The notes: generated by a model from the sequence alone, not told the origin. Shown: positions 26,891-36,118, counted from the stretch's first letter. The stretch: 64,000 nucleotides of DNA from Chromobacterium sp. IIBBL 290-4 (GCF_024207115.1 NZ_CP100128.1:4154001-4218000), one strand, 5' to 3'. Made by a program: numbers and translations.

Positions 26891-28087
26891 TCACAAGCCC
26901 ACGCGCGCTTGGCCGGCGTGGGCGGCGATAGCCAACACCCGCGCTTCGCCTTCGCGGGACAGGCGCATGGCGCGGCTGGCCCTGGCCCGCATTTCTTGAT
27001 CGTAGGCCGACAAGGCTTGCGTCAATCCGCTCTCGCCGCACGCGGCAGCCGTCAGCCGGCGGGCCAGGCTCGCCGCATCCTGCAGGGCCGTATTGGCGCC
27101 CAGGCCGCCAGCCGGACTCATGACATGCGCGGCATCGCCCAATAGCACCGCATGCGGCTCCGGCAGCGTCGGGACCTGCTCTGCGCAGCGAATGGCCGCC
27201 AGAGTGGCGCCGCTGGCTTGCTCAAGCATCCCGCACACCGCCGGATGCCAATGCCTGGTCATCGCGGCGGCTTGCGCCAGCGCAGTCTCGGCAGACAGGC
27301 GGTCCGATTGCGTGAACAAAGCCCAATACCAGTAGTCCTCGACCGCGCTGAGCGCCCTGTCCGGCGCATGGCGCCGAGCCGGCTCAGCCCGCGGATGAGC
27401 GAGCCGCATCGGATCGAGCACCATCATGAAGCCCTGATCAAAAATAACGCCGGGTCCTTGCAGCGCCGATATCAAGGGATCATGCAAGCCGTCCAATGGC
27501 GCGCGGCCATAGAGGCAAGCCGCGCCCGTCTTGGGCGGATCCGCCTCCGGCGCGAAAAAGCGCCGCACGGCGGAGAAAGCGCCGTCCGCGCCGACCAGCG
27601 CGTCGCAGACATAAGTCTCGTCATTGGAGAATTGGAGCCGCAAGCGGCTTCCCACGCGCTCCACGCGCTGAAACGCGCAATCGAAACGCACTTGATCCGC
27701 TATGCCGCCAAGCAAAATCTCGCGCAGGGTTTGCCGGTGGACGCGGCGATCGCCGTCCTCATCGCTTGTTTCGGCATGCGCGGGCCGCCAGCTCTCCGGC
27801 ACGGCGCCTGGCCACGCGGACAAATCGGGCGAGAAAAAACGGCCCTCGCCGGCGCTTTGGGCGCAACGCTCCAGGAACAAACGATAGGCCTCAGGCGCCA
27901 GGCATTGCGCCAGCGCCGACCGGCCTGCCGTGTCGATGCGGATTCGATAGCCTTGCGGTCGGCTATCCAATGCGGCATCTCTCTCGAATACGCGGCAAGC
28001 TACGCCGGACCTGCTCAATGCCTGCGCCAAGGCCAGGCCGCCCAGGCCGGCCCCGACTATCGCCACGTTCAAAACTGCCTTGTTCAT
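26891..28087 (-). CDS. FAD-dependent monooxygenase (PHBH-like group)
   Basis: 398 residues, starting MNKAVLNVAIVGAGLGGLAL with the FAD-binding GxGxxG, preceded by GGGAGGATGAA. The DG motif is in LVGADGAFSAVRRF and the second FAD motif in VLLGDAAHVMSPAGGLGANT, as in class A flavin hydroxylases acting on aromatic or polyketide-like compounds. The substrate is unknown. It is divergent from an AraC-type gene 114 bp away, which is probably its regulator. Confidence 0.87.
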   Translation of the reverse strand: MNKAVLNVAIVGAGLGGLALAQALSRSGVACRVFERDAALDSRPQGYRIRIDTAGRSALAQCLAPEAYRLFLERCAQSAGEGRFFSPDLSAWPGAVPESWRPAHAETSDEDGDRRVHRQTLREILLGGIADQVRFDCAFQRVERVGSRLRLQFSNDETYVCDALVGADGAFSAVRRFFAPEADPPKTGAACLYGRAPLDGLHDPLISALQGPGVIFDQGFMMVLDPMRLAHPRAEPARRHAPDRALSAVEDYWYWALFTQSDRLSAETALAQAAAMTRHWHPAVCGMLEQASGATLAAIRCAEQVPTLPEPHAVLLGDAAHVMSPAGGLGANTALQDAASLARRLTAAACGESGLTQALSAYDQEMRARASRAMRLSREGEARVLAIAAHAGQARVGL

Positions 28088-28201
28088 TTCATCCTCCCGA
28101 AATCATTGAGACGCCTCGGCCTCGTTCATGCATTTTGCATCCCAAGCTCCCATGCCTGATAATATGATTCGGAAAGAAAATAGTGAAAATCGGCCAATCC
28201 C

Positions 28202-28996
28202 ATGACGAAAACCCCCGCTTTGCGCGTGCTGCGCGCCACTGACGAGGAAGGCAACCCGTTTCGCCTTGGCAGCCGCGAATACGATTGGCACAGCCATCCG
28301 CACGGACAGTTGTTTTGCGTCGAGAATGGTTTGGTGTATGTGCGCACCCCAGGTGGCCACTGGCTGCTGCCGCCCGGACGCGCGGGCTGGATACCGCCTG
28401 GCATGCCGCACCGGATAGAGATACGCGGCGCATTGCGGGGCTGGGTCGCAAAAGCGCCGCCGCAGGCCTGCGCATCCCTGCCCGTTGATCCCAGGGTCTT
28501 GGGCATTAGCGATTTGATGCGCGAGCTGATACGGCGGATATCCTCATGGCCTATGGATCACACCGCCAATCCCGCAGAGGAGCGCTTGCTTGCCGTGCTG
28601 CTGGATGAAATCCGGCTCGCGCCCGTCGAGCCCCTGCATCTCCCCTTGCCGCAGGACGCGCGCTTGAGCAAAGTGGCGAAACGCATCTTGGAGCATCCGG
28701 GCGAAAGCGTCGCCCTCGCTGGCTTGGCGGCCGAAGCGGGCCTGTCCGAACGCAATGCCAGACGCTTGTTTTTGGCCGAGACCGGGATGAAATTCATTCA
28801 TTGGCGGCAGCAGGCCCGGCTATGCCACGCCATGGCCAGGCTGGCAGAGGGCGCCGCCGTGGCGGCGATTTCCGATGAGCTAGGCTACGCCTCGCCCAGC
28901 AATTTCATCGCGCTGTTCCGCCGCGCCTTCGGCGTCACGCCCGCTCGCTTCGCCGCGCAGGAGCGTCCAGCCGCCCAGCCGGAAGGGCAAGATTGA
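28202..28996 (+). CDS. AraC-family transcriptional regulator
   Basis: 264 residues. The N-terminal cupin-like sensor has WHSHPHGQLFCVENG and WLLPPGRAGWIPPGMPHRI. The C-terminal double helix-turn-helix has ALAGLAAEAGLSERNARRLF and AAISDELGYASPSNFIALFR, ending in FGVTPARFA. This is the small-AraC layout, where a ligand at the cupin controls an adjacent promoter. Its placement back-to-back with the flavin monooxygenase suggests it controls that gene and itself. Confidence 0.9.
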   Translation: MTKTPALRVLRATDEEGNPFRLGSREYDWHSHPHGQLFCVENGLVYVRTPGGHWLLPPGRAGWIPPGMPHRIEIRGALRGWVAKAPPQACASLPVDPRVLGISDLMRELIRRISSWPMDHTANPAEERLLAVLLDEIRLAPVEPLHLPLPQDARLSKVAKRILEHPGESVALAGLAAEAGLSERNARRLFLAETGMKFIHWRQQARLCHAMARLAEGAAVAAISDELGYASPSNFIALFRRAFGVTPARFAAQERPAAQPEGQD

Positions 28997-28998
28997 AA

Positions 28999-30615
28999 TC
29001 AGCCAGCCTCGCGGCGCAGGATGTCCGCCAATTTCTCCGCCGCGCGCCAGGCAAAGGCGTAAATCGATAGTTGGGGATTGGCCCCGACGCTGGTCGGAAA
29101 AACCGAGCCGTCCAGCACCGTCAGATTGCGCCATTGCCAATGGCGGCCGTAGTCGTCCACCACGCCGCGCGTGGGATCGTCGCCCATCGCCATGCCGCCC
29201 ATCACGTGGGCGCTCATCAGTTTGGCCATCAAGGGCTGCAGGGGCAGATCCGCAATCATCGCCTTTGCCTGTTTCCAGCTGGTTGCCGGCTCGGCCCGCT
29301 CATGCAAGGGCATGACCTGGCTGGCGCCGGCGGCGAACTGCATTTCCGCCATCACCATCCAGCTGCGGTATACACCATCCCATATGACGTCGCCCAGCGG
29401 ATAATCCAGCACCGGGCCGCCATCGTCCCGCAGCTTGACTTCGCCGCCCTCGCTGTCCGGATGAAAGCCATCGCGCAGCAAGGCCAGCGTGGCGTGCAAA
29501 TGGGGGAATTGCTGCAAGAGCTGCAGCTGTTCGCTGCCGAAGCCGGGAAAGGTGACGCTGGCGAGCAAGGGGTGGATGGGCGGCACTTCCAATTTGAAGC
29601 CCAGCGGCCCATCCAGCGACTGCGTGTGCATGAAATGGTCGGAATAGACGGTCTGCGGCGCGCCGTTATATGGCTCGATTTTTTCCGGCATGATGGCGGC
29701 GCTGAGCGCCACCGGGTGCAGAAATGTTCGCTTGCCGGTCAAGCCGGCCGGATCGAGCAGGCCGCTGCGCAGCATGAGGGCCGGCGAGCCGATGGCGCCT
29801 GCGGCCAGCACGATATGGCGGGCGCTGATGGTGAAGCGCCTGCCGTTGGCCCGCAAGCCATCCGCCTCCAGCAAGGCCCCGTGGGCCTTGACGATCCGCC
29901 CGGTCCCCTGATCCGCCTGCAGCCGCTCCAGCCGCGCTCGCGTCAGCAAGCGCGCGCCGCGCTTGAGCGCCTCGGGAATGCAAGTGACCAGCATGGATTG
30001 CTTGGCATTGGTGGGGCAGCCCATGCCGCAATAGCCCAGATTCCAACAGCCGCGCACATTGCGGCGTATCCGGGCGTGCCGATAGCCCAGCGCCTGGCAG
30101 CCGCGCTCCAGCACCAGGTTATTGCCATTGGGCGTGACATCCCAATCCATGATGCCCAGCCGCTGCTCGGCTTTTTCAAACCAAGGACGCATCGCCTCCC
30201 GCGACAGGCCCGTCAGTCCGTAACGCTCCTGCCACCAGCGCAGGGTGTCGGGCGGCGTGCGGAAACAGCTGGTCCAGTTGACTACGGTGCCGCCGCCCAC
30301 GGCCTTGCCCTGCAAAATGGAGATGCCCTTATCCAGCGTCTGCCGCCCGGCGGACTCCTGGTACAGTTCGGGATAGGCCTTGTCCTCGCGCAGGCGGAAA
30401 TCGCTGGAGGTGTAGAATCCGCCCTCCTCGATAATCAGCACGTCCAAGCCGGCAAGCGCCAGGCGCTCAGCCGCAATGCCGCCGCCCGCGCCGCTGCCGA
30501 TGATCAATACGTCGGCCCGCCATTCCAGGTCCTGAACCTGCTTGGCGCCGTCAAACACTTTCCAGCCTTGCGCCAGCCCCGCGCGCAAGGGATCGGGTAT
30601 TTTCTCATCGCTCAC
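28999..30615 (-). CDS. GMC-family oxidoreductase
   Basis: The start is GTG at 30615, in GTGA overlap with the stop of the upstream gene; the open frame reaches 31065 but that part is shadow of the upstream gene. The 538 residues have the FAD-binding VLIIGSGAGGGIAAERLALA, CGMGCPTNAKQSML, and the C-terminal GMC signature around LTVLDGSVFPTSVGANPQLS. The cysteine-containing segment resembles long-chain alcohol and sterol/choline-type oxidases. With the Tat-leader subunit and aldehyde dehydrogenase it probably oxidises an alcohol to an aldehyde and then an acid; substrate unknown. Confidence 0.88.
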   Translation of the reverse strand: MSDEKIPDPLRAGLAQGWKVFDGAKQVQDLEWRADVLIIGSGAGGGIAAERLALAGLDVLIIEEGGFYTSSDFRLREDKAYPELYQESAGRQTLDKGISILQGKAVGGGTVVNWTSCFRTPPDTLRWWQERYGLTGLSREAMRPWFEKAEQRLGIMDWDVTPNGNNLVLERGCQALGYRHARIRRNVRGCWNLGYCGMGCPTNAKQSMLVTCIPEALKRGARLLTRARLERLQADQGTGRIVKAHGALLEADGLRANGRRFTISARHIVLAAGAIGSPALMLRSGLLDPAGLTGKRTFLHPVALSAAIMPEKIEPYNGAPQTVYSDHFMHTQSLDGPLGFKLEVPPIHPLLASVTFPGFGSEQLQLLQQFPHLHATLALLRDGFHPDSEGGEVKLRDDGGPVLDYPLGDVIWDGVYRSWMVMAEMQFAAGASQVMPLHERAEPATSWKQAKAMIADLPLQPLMAKLMSAHVMGGMAMGDDPTRGVVDDYGRHWQWRNLTVLDGSVFPTSVGANPQLSIYAFAWRAAEKLADILRREAG

Positions 30616-31127
30616 GGCAGCGCTCGCACTACATGTTGCGGCAGGCTGTAGCCCAGCCCCGCCCAGCTGTCGGGATTGCCATACCAGGCGGCGTTGATCA
30701 GCTGGTGCAAGCCTTGATAGACGCTGCGCTTGAGCTGGAAGCGGCTGGTGCGCCAGCGCTGCAGAAAGCGGGCTAAATACTCGGCCCTGGCCTTGCGCCA
30801 AGGCCGGCGCACTCCCGCCAGCCAACGGCGGGCCCAGCGATTTTCCAGCAAATCGAACAATTGCCTGATCTCCTTTCGGCTTGATTCCGGCAGGCTGCGA
30901 ATCACTTTGTCCACGCCGGCCACCACGGTCGCCACCGGCAGGTTCGGCACGCCCAACATCACCGGGGCCAGTATGGCCACCAGCTGCGCGTCCGCCTGAT
31001 TCAGCCAGCCTATGCCGGCTGGCAGCGATGGGTATGCGCCAGGCTCGGCCGCGGGCGTGGCCCAATAAGCGGCCACCGCCACGCCTCCCAGCGTGGCGAA
31101 GGTGAGAAATCGACGGCGGCTCAGCAT
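30612..31127 (-). CDS. Tat-exported small subunit of a GMC dehydrogenase (gluconate 2-dehydrogenase subunit 3-like)
   Basis: 171 residues beginning MLSRRRFLTFATLGGVAVAA, a clear twin-arginine signal. The rest is helical and Arg/Trp-rich (RWARRWLAGVRRPWRKARA). Its stop overlaps the GMC start by four bases, so they form a coupled pair. Small Tat-leader partners that carry their FAD subunit across the membrane are known for gluconate and related dehydrogenases. The family assignment is from layout more than from clear motifs. Confidence 0.65.
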   Translation of the reverse strand: MLSRRRFLTFATLGGVAVAAYWATPAAEPGAYPSLPAGIGWLNQADAQLVAILAPVMLGVPNLPVATVVAGVDKVIRSLPESSRKEIRQLFDLLENRWARRWLAGVRRPWRKARAEYLARFLQRWRTSRFQLKRSVYQGLHQLINAAWYGNPDSWAGLGYSLPQHVVRALP

Positions 31128-31129
31128 GA

Positions 31130-32560
31130 TCAGCGGCGCAGCATCAGCTTGAGCAAGCCTTCCACCAATGCGCCGTAGGGCGGCCGCGTCATCCAGCTGC
31201 CGGACAGGCGGCTCTGCCGGAAAACGGGTTTGAGCTTGGAGAAGGTCAAAAAACCCTCATAAGCATGGTAATGCCCCATGCCAGAGGGGCCGACGCCGCC
31301 AAACGGCAACCCGTCCTGAACCACATGCAGCAAGGTGTCGTTGACGCAAACGCCGCCGGAGACGGTTTCCTTCAGGACGCGTTCTATCCGCAAGTCGTCG
31401 TTGTCAAACAGATATAAAGCCAACGGTCTTGGCCGGGCATTGATATAGGCCAGAGCTTCGTCGAATTTGTCGTATGTCACTACCGGCAGGATGGGCCCGA
31501 AGATTTCCTCCCGCAGCAGCGCGGCGTCTTCCGGGCAGCGTTGCACGAGCGTCAGCGGCATTTTGCGGACGGCGGCCAGCTCCTCGCGCGCGGGGTTCAC
31601 CTCCTCTATCCGGGCTCCCGCTTGCCGCGCGGCCTCCAGCCAGCCGCTTAGCCTTTGATAGTGCCTGTCATTGATGACGGCGCTGTAGTCCGGATTGTTG
31701 GCCAGGCTGGGATAGGCCCGCGCCGCGGCGGCGCGGATTTCATCCAGCAGCAAGCCGCAATCCTTGTCATTGACCAGAATATAGTCCGGCGCGACGCAGG
31801 TCTGCCCCGCATTGAGCATTTTGCCGGCGACGATGGCCTCGGCCGCGCGCCGCAAATCCGCGCCGCGCGTCACCAGCGCCGGCGATTTGCCGCCCAGCTC
31901 CAGCGTCACCGGCGTCAGATTGTCCGCCGCCGCGCGCATGACATGCCGGCCGACGTCCGTGGACCCGGTGAACAGCAAATGATCGAAGGGCAGCCGGGTG
32001 AAGGCTTGGGCCAGATCGGCCCCGCCATTGGTTACGACCAGCACTTCCGGCCCAAAATAACGTTCGGCCAGCGACGCCAGCAGCTCGCCGGTCGCCGGCG
32101 TGTATTCCGACATTTTCACCATCACCCGATTGCCGGCGGCCAGCGCGGCTACGATTGGGCCGAAGGACAGAAACAAGGGATAGTTCCATGGCACCACCAC
32201 GCCCGCCACGCCCAAGGGCTGCGGCAGCACGCTGGCGCGGCCCGGCTGAAACCAGATCGACACGCCGCGGCGTTTAGGCTTCATCCAGCCTGCCAATTTG
32301 CGGCGCGCGTGGCGGATCGCCTCCAATGTGGGGAAAAGCTCCGCCAGCCGCGTTTCCACCGCGCTGCGATGGCCGAAGTCGCGGCTGACGGCGTCGATCA
32401 GGGCGTCTCGATTGTCTTGAATCAAGCGCTCCAGCGCATTCAGCCATTGCTTGCGGACATTCTGCGGCGGGTGGGCATTGGCAGCTGACGCCGCTTTGAG
32501 TCGGGAAAAGGCCTCCAGCAGATCGCTGTGATCCCGTACGGGCATTTTGATGGCGTCCAT
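31130..32560 (-). CDS. Aldehyde dehydrogenase (coniferyl-aldehyde dehydrogenase-like)
   Basis: The ATG at 32560 (MDAIKMPVRD) follows AAGGAT; the ten-codon extension above it lacks support. The 476 residues carry VVVPWNYPLFLSFGPIVAAL, FTGSTDVGRHVMRAA, the catalytic Glu in TLELGGKSPALV and the catalytic Cys in NAGQTCVAPDYILV. It oxidises an aldehyde to an acid with NAD(P). It is first in the operon with the Tat subunit and GMC enzyme, so the likely route is alcohol to aldehyde to acid. A palindrome in front could be the operator. Confidence 0.92.
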   Translation of the reverse strand: MDAIKMPVRDHSDLLEAFSRLKAASAANAHPPQNVRKQWLNALERLIQDNRDALIDAVSRDFGHRSAVETRLAELFPTLEAIRHARRKLAGWMKPKRRGVSIWFQPGRASVLPQPLGVAGVVVPWNYPLFLSFGPIVAALAAGNRVMVKMSEYTPATGELLASLAERYFGPEVLVVTNGGADLAQAFTRLPFDHLLFTGSTDVGRHVMRAAADNLTPVTLELGGKSPALVTRGADLRRAAEAIVAGKMLNAGQTCVAPDYILVNDKDCGLLLDEIRAAAARAYPSLANNPDYSAVINDRHYQRLSGWLEAARQAGARIEEVNPAREELAAVRKMPLTLVQRCPEDAALLREEIFGPILPVVTYDKFDEALAYINARPRPLALYLFDNDDLRIERVLKETVSGGVCVNDTLLHVVQDGLPFGGVGPSGMGHYHAYEGFLTFSKLKPVFRQSRLSGSWMTRPPYGALVEGLLKLMLRR

Positions 32561-32584
32561 AGTATTATCCTTGTAATAGTAGCC

Positions 32585-32611
32585 AAACAAATGTTTAGAG
32601 CCTGGGCTCTA
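32585..32611 (-). promoter_or_regulatory. Two adjacent palindromes upstream of the aldehyde dehydrogenase operon
   Basis: AAACA-AA-TGTTT at 32585-32596 is followed directly by TAGAGCC-TG-GGCTCTA at 32596-32611. They lie 25-50 bases before the aldehyde dehydrogenase start and between it and a divergent gene, as expected for a repressor operator. No regulator gene of TetR or LysR type lies next to it. Confidence 0.5.
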
Positions 32612-32657
32612 GCCTAGACTATCACCCCTCAACCTAGCTGTCATCTCGCCTTCCGCC

Positions 32658-33848
32658 ATGCTGATCGACTTTTTCTACGCGCTGCGCCAAGCCGGACTGC
32701 CGGTTACTCTGAAAGAATTTCTCACCTTGCTGGAGGCGCTGCAACAAAATGTCGCGTTCGGCAATCTGGATGATTTCTACTACCTTTCGCGCGCCGCGCT
32801 GGTGAAGGATGAAAAGTACTTCGATCGCTTCGATCAGGTGTTTGGCCAGCGCTTCAAAGGACTGGAGTCGTCATTGGAGGACTTGCAGCGCGCCATTCCG
32901 GAAGAATGGCTGCGCAAGCAGGTCGAAAAATATCTGAGCGAGGAAGAAAAGCGCCAATTGCAAGGCATGGGCTGGGACAAGCTGATGGAAACCCTGCGCC
33001 AGCGCCTGGAAGAGCAGAAAGAACGCCACCAGGGCGGCAATAAATGGATAGGCACGGGCGGCACCAGCCCATTTGGCGCTTACGGCTACAATCCGGAAGG
33101 CATCCGCATCGGCCAGCATGAGTCTCGCCATCGCCGGGCGGTGAAAGTGTGGGATCAGCGCGAGTTCCGCAATTTCGACGACCAGGTCGAGTTAGGCACC
33201 CGCAATATCAAGGTGGCGCTGCGGCGCTTGCGCGAGTTCGCCCGCGACGGCGCCGAAGAAATTCTGGATCTGGACGCCACTATCGCCGCCACCGCGCGCA
33301 AGGCAGGCCTGCTGGACTTGAAAATGCAGCGCGAACTGCATAATAGCGTCAAGGTGTTAGTTCTATTCGACGTCGGCGGCTCGATGGATGACCACATCCG
33401 CTCCTGCGAAGAGCTGTTCTCCGCGGTGAAAGCGGAGTTCAAGCATCTGGAGTATTTCTACTTCCACAACTGCGTGTATGAATCAGTATGGAAAGACAAC
33501 AACCGCCGCCACAGCCAGCGCTTCAACACCTGGGATCTGATTCATACTTTCGGCCGCGATTACAAGTTGATCTTTGTCGGCGACGCCAGCATGAGTCCTT
33601 ATGAAATCACCTTCCCCGGCGGCAGCGTGGAGCATATGAATGAAGAATCCGGCGAAACCTGGCTCAAGCGCCTGCTGGAGCACTTCCGCCACGCGGTCTG
33701 GCTCAATCCGATGACGGAAGAACATTGGTCCTACACGCAATCGATAGGCATGATCCGGCAGTTGCTCGGCCAGCGCATGCATCCTTTAACCGTGGCGGGT
33801 TTGGATCAAGCGATGCGCGCCTTGAAGAAATCCGCGCCCATGGCTTGA
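32658..33848 (+). CDS. VWA-domain protein (CoxE-like)
   Basis: 396 residues starting MLIDFFYALRQAGLPVTLKE. The N-terminal half is helical and charged; the C-terminal half is a von Willebrand A domain with a metal-site-like DVGGSMDDH, in which Gly replaces the first Ser of DxSxS. Proteins of this type often work with a MoxR-type AAA+ ATPase to mature or assemble complexes. No such ATPase lies adjacent in this window on either side. It is divergent from the aldehyde dehydrogenase operon. Confidence 0.85.
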   Translation: MLIDFFYALRQAGLPVTLKEFLTLLEALQQNVAFGNLDDFYYLSRAALVKDEKYFDRFDQVFGQRFKGLESSLEDLQRAIPEEWLRKQVEKYLSEEEKRQLQGMGWDKLMETLRQRLEEQKERHQGGNKWIGTGGTSPFGAYGYNPEGIRIGQHESRHRRAVKVWDQREFRNFDDQVELGTRNIKVALRRLREFARDGAEEILDLDATIAATARKAGLLDLKMQRELHNSVKVLVLFDVGGSMDDHIRSCEELFSAVKAEFKHLEYFYFHNCVYESVWKDNNRRHSQRFNTWDLIHTFGRDYKLIFVGDASMSPYEITFPGGSVEHMNEESGETWLKRLLEHFRHAVWLNPMTEEHWSYTQSIGMIRQLLGQRMHPLTVAGLDQAMRALKKSAPMA

Positions 33849-33968
33849 AAATTTAACGCAAGCACACAAAATTCTCCTTGAGTCCAGGCCGGCTTGTAGC
33901 CCAGAATGGACTTAGAGGCCTACGTAATATTCCTAGTCGAGCCTCACATCAGTCACGGGGAGTCGCAT

Positions 33969-34103
33969 ATGCAAATCTTACTTTTCGCCGCGCTTGTCAT
34001 CGCGGTCGTTGCCGTCGCCAAATTGCTGGCCACCCCGGATCAACCTCAGGGCAAGCTGGTGCCTATCCGCATCAGAACGGACGAAGCCAAGCGCCGCCGC
34101 TGA
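33969..34103 (+). CDS. 44-residue single-pass membrane protein
   Basis: The ATG at 33969 is preceded by GGGGAG. The protein begins MQILLFAALVIAVVAVAKLL, one membrane helix, and ends in a basic tail (TDEAKRRR). A strong terminator follows. Unknown function; size, ribosome binding site and terminator favour a real gene. A longer frame from 33906 has no ribosome binding site. Confidence 0.6.
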   Translation: MQILLFAALVIAVVAVAKLLATPDQPQGKLVPIRIRTDEAKRRR

Positions 34104-34125
34104 CCTTCCCGCATCTTTGCCACGA

Positions 34126-34149
34126 AAAACGCGCCGATTGGCGCGTTTT
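34126..34149 (+). terminator. Terminator after the small membrane protein
   Basis: AAAACGCGCC and GGCGCGTTTT pair around GATT and run into eight T. Confidence 0.93.
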
Positions 34150-34388
34150 TTTTGCATTCCTGCAGCCCCATTCCTGCGCATCGCATGCCGGCAAGCGCTC
34201 GCGCCACGCGATTTTTAAGCGCGCCAAGGGGCAAACAATCTTAACGCCAAGAGACTTTTAACAAAATATTAAACAAATACAAATAAAGACACGAATTTTA
34301 ATGAAATGTAAACATAGTTTTGATGCGTTTTGACTAAAATGGCCCGCGCTTCAAACACACCATCAACAAAAGCAAAGGTCATGAAATA

Positions 34389-34868
34389 ATGAAGAAACTC
34401 GCTTTGGCTGCTTGCCTGCTGAGCCTTTCCTGCGTCGCCCTGGCCGACGGCCAATCCGCCTGCCGCGCCGCCGCCGGCAGCTACCTGACAGGCACCGTGG
34501 TCAGCGGCCCCTCTTTCGCCAATGGCCAGCAATTGAACGGCGTAGAGTTGTCCCATACCCATGTGTCGCTGCGCGCCGATCAAGATGGCCGCACCTACGA
34601 CGTGGCCATGGACAATGTGTATGCCTCTGGTTACGACACTGCCGGCGAAGACGTTCCCTACCCCCTCAACACCATTCAGCAAGGCGACCGCCTGGAGCTG
34701 TGCGGCCAGCTGTATAGCAGCGGCGTGGGCATCCACTGGGTGCACAACAACTGCGGCGTCAAGCCTAGCCGCCGCCAGCCGAATGGCTGGGTCAAAAAGA
34801 TCAATGCGGATGGCTCCACCAGCAGCAACTACGAAGCCAGCACCGAATACTGCCAGCTCTGGCCGTAA
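34389..34868 (+). CDS. Secreted protein of unknown function (DUF3465-like)
   Basis: 159 residues with a signal peptide (MKKLALAACLLSLSCVALA) cut before DGQSAC. The mature part has four Cys that could form two disulfides and a C-terminal GIHWVHNNCGVKPSRRQPNG, which resembles the small periplasmic DUF3465 family (HWTH and a PxGW motif); this match is tentative. An AT-rich 230-base upstream region should carry its promoter. It is monocistronic, with a terminator at 34950. Confidence 0.65.
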   Translation: MKKLALAACLLSLSCVALADGQSACRAAAGSYLTGTVVSGPSFANGQQLNGVELSHTHVSLRADQDGRTYDVAMDNVYASGYDTAGEDVPYPLNTIQQGDRLELCGQLYSSGVGIHWVHNNCGVKPSRRQPNGWVKKINADGSTSSNYEASTEYCQLWP

Positions 34869-34949
34869 GCCGGGCTTCAGCCAAGGTCTGTCATCGCAAG
34901 ACGAACGATCTTGGCCGAATCAGGGCGGCCGTACCTTGCCGCCCCATAA

Positions 34950-34976
34950 AAAACCCGCCCTGAAAGGGCGGGTTTT
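34950..34976. terminator. Bidirectional terminator between the secreted protein and BI-1 genes
   Basis: AAAACCCGCCCT and AGGGCGGGTTTT form a perfect 12-bp stem around GAA. Confidence 0.95.
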
Positions 34977-34994
34977 GTCTGACGAATTCAGTAA

Positions 34995-35684
34995 TCAGTC
35001 GCGGTTGCCAGCAAAGGCCAGCAGCAACTGCAGCAGGCTGGTAAACAGGTTGTAGATGCTGATGTAGATGGACAGCGCGGCGGAGATGTAGCTGTTTTCG
35101 CCGCCATCCACCACAACTTTGACCTGCCACAGAATCATCAGCGAGCTGAACAGCGCAAAGGCGGCGGACAGCATCAGCTGGAAGCCCGGCATTCTCAAGA
35201 ACACATTGGCCACGACCGCGATCATCAGCACAACGGCGCCGACGGTCAGGAAGCTGCCCAGGCCAGACAAGTCGCGCTTGGTGGTGCTGGCGATGCCGGC
35301 CATGACGAAAAACACCGCCGAGGTGGCTGCGCCCGCAGTCATGATCAATTGGCCGCCATTGGAAAACTTCAATGCGAACTGCAGCAGCGGCCCGAGCAGC
35401 ACGCCCATCAGGAAAGTGAAGCCCAGCATCAGGAATACGCCGACTGAGCTGTAGCGATTCTTCTCAATGGCGAACACCAGGCCGTAAAACACCGCCATCA
35501 TCAACACGAAGCCCATGATGGGGCTGGCTTTCATGAAGCTGAAATTCATATTGGTGCCGACGATGGCGCCCATTACGGTGGGAATCATCGACAGGCCGAG
35601 CAAGCCATAAGTGTTGCGCAGAACCTTATGGCGCACGTCGGCCATAGAGGTCGATTGATAGGCCGATTCAAGGTTCGGGTGCAT
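34995..35684 (-). CDS. Bax inhibitor-1 / YccA-family membrane protein
   Basis: 229 residues after AAGGAGAG, with about seven membrane segments, among them MIPTVMGAIVGTNMNFSF and GFVLMMAVFYGLVFAIEKNR. The layout and the C-terminal pair of helices are those of TMBIM/YccA proteins, which modulate FtsH or act as calcium leak channels. The gene lies just before tRNA-Leu and is the last core gene before the island. Confidence 0.92.
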   Translation of the reverse strand: MHPNLESAYQSTSMADVRHKVLRNTYGLLGLSMIPTVMGAIVGTNMNFSFMKASPIMGFVLMMAVFYGLVFAIEKNRYSSVGVFLMLGFTFLMGVLLGPLLQFALKFSNGGQLIMTAGAATSAVFFVMAGIASTTKRDLSGLGSFLTVGAVVLMIAVVANVFLRMPGFQLMLSAAFALFSSLMILWQVKVVVDGGENSYISAALSIYISIYNLFTSLLQLLLAFAGNRD

Positions 35685-35864
35685 ATTGTTTCTCTCCTTG
35701 GGAGGGTTCGTTTAGAACAATTATTGGGATTGTACGCATGAGAGCATGCCGAGGGAAATAAGTTCCATCGATAGAATTGTGCTTGTAATATTTAGCAGTC
35801 CATGGCACAATGCCCTTCTCTTGATTGAGTAGATGGGCGCACCGCCCACGCTTTTCAAGATGTT

Positions 35865-35949
35865 GCGAGAGTGGCGGAATTGGTAGACGCACTGGATTTA
35901 GGTTCCAGCGCCGCAAGGCGTGAGAGTTCGAGTCTCTCCTTTCGCACCA
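35865..35949 (+). tRNA. tRNA-Leu (anticodon UAG)
   Basis: An 85-base cloverleaf with CCA encoded. The acceptor GCGAGAG pairs with CTTTCGC (one G-T), the D arm contains GGCGGAATTGGTAGACGC, the anticodon loop is ATTTAGG with TAG, the long variable arm CGCCGCAAGGCG marks a class II tRNA, and the T arm is GAGAGTTCGAGTCTCTC. A site-specific integrase follows at once, so the 3' half of this gene is the probable attachment site of the island. Confidence 0.97.
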
Positions 35950-36073
35950 TCCCTGGTTTTACCCCCTTCCCGTTATACCCCATAAATACCCTCCAAAGCC
36001 CGCAAATAAAGGCTTTCCCAAGAATCGCATCCTCGGCGCAACCCTGCGCAAACCGCCGTAATACGCTATAGTT

Positions 36074-36115
36074 TGGACCAAATCTGGACCAAATCTGGAC
36101 CAAGGATTGGACCAA
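36074..36115 (+). repeat. Four phased TGGACCAA repeats in front of the integrase
   Basis: TGGACCAA occurs at 36074, 36085, 36096 and 36108, spaced 11, 11 and 12 bases, close to one helical turn. The last copy ends three bases before the integrase ATG. Such arrays usually bind a regulator or excisionase, or act as integrase arm sites. Confidence 0.85.
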
Positions 36116-36118
36116 GAA

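Noticed and set aside
30616..31065. N-terminal extension of the GMC oxidoreductase to 688 residues
   Set aside because: This part is a frame-shadow of the Tat-leader gene; the GTGA-coupled start at 30615 fits the family.
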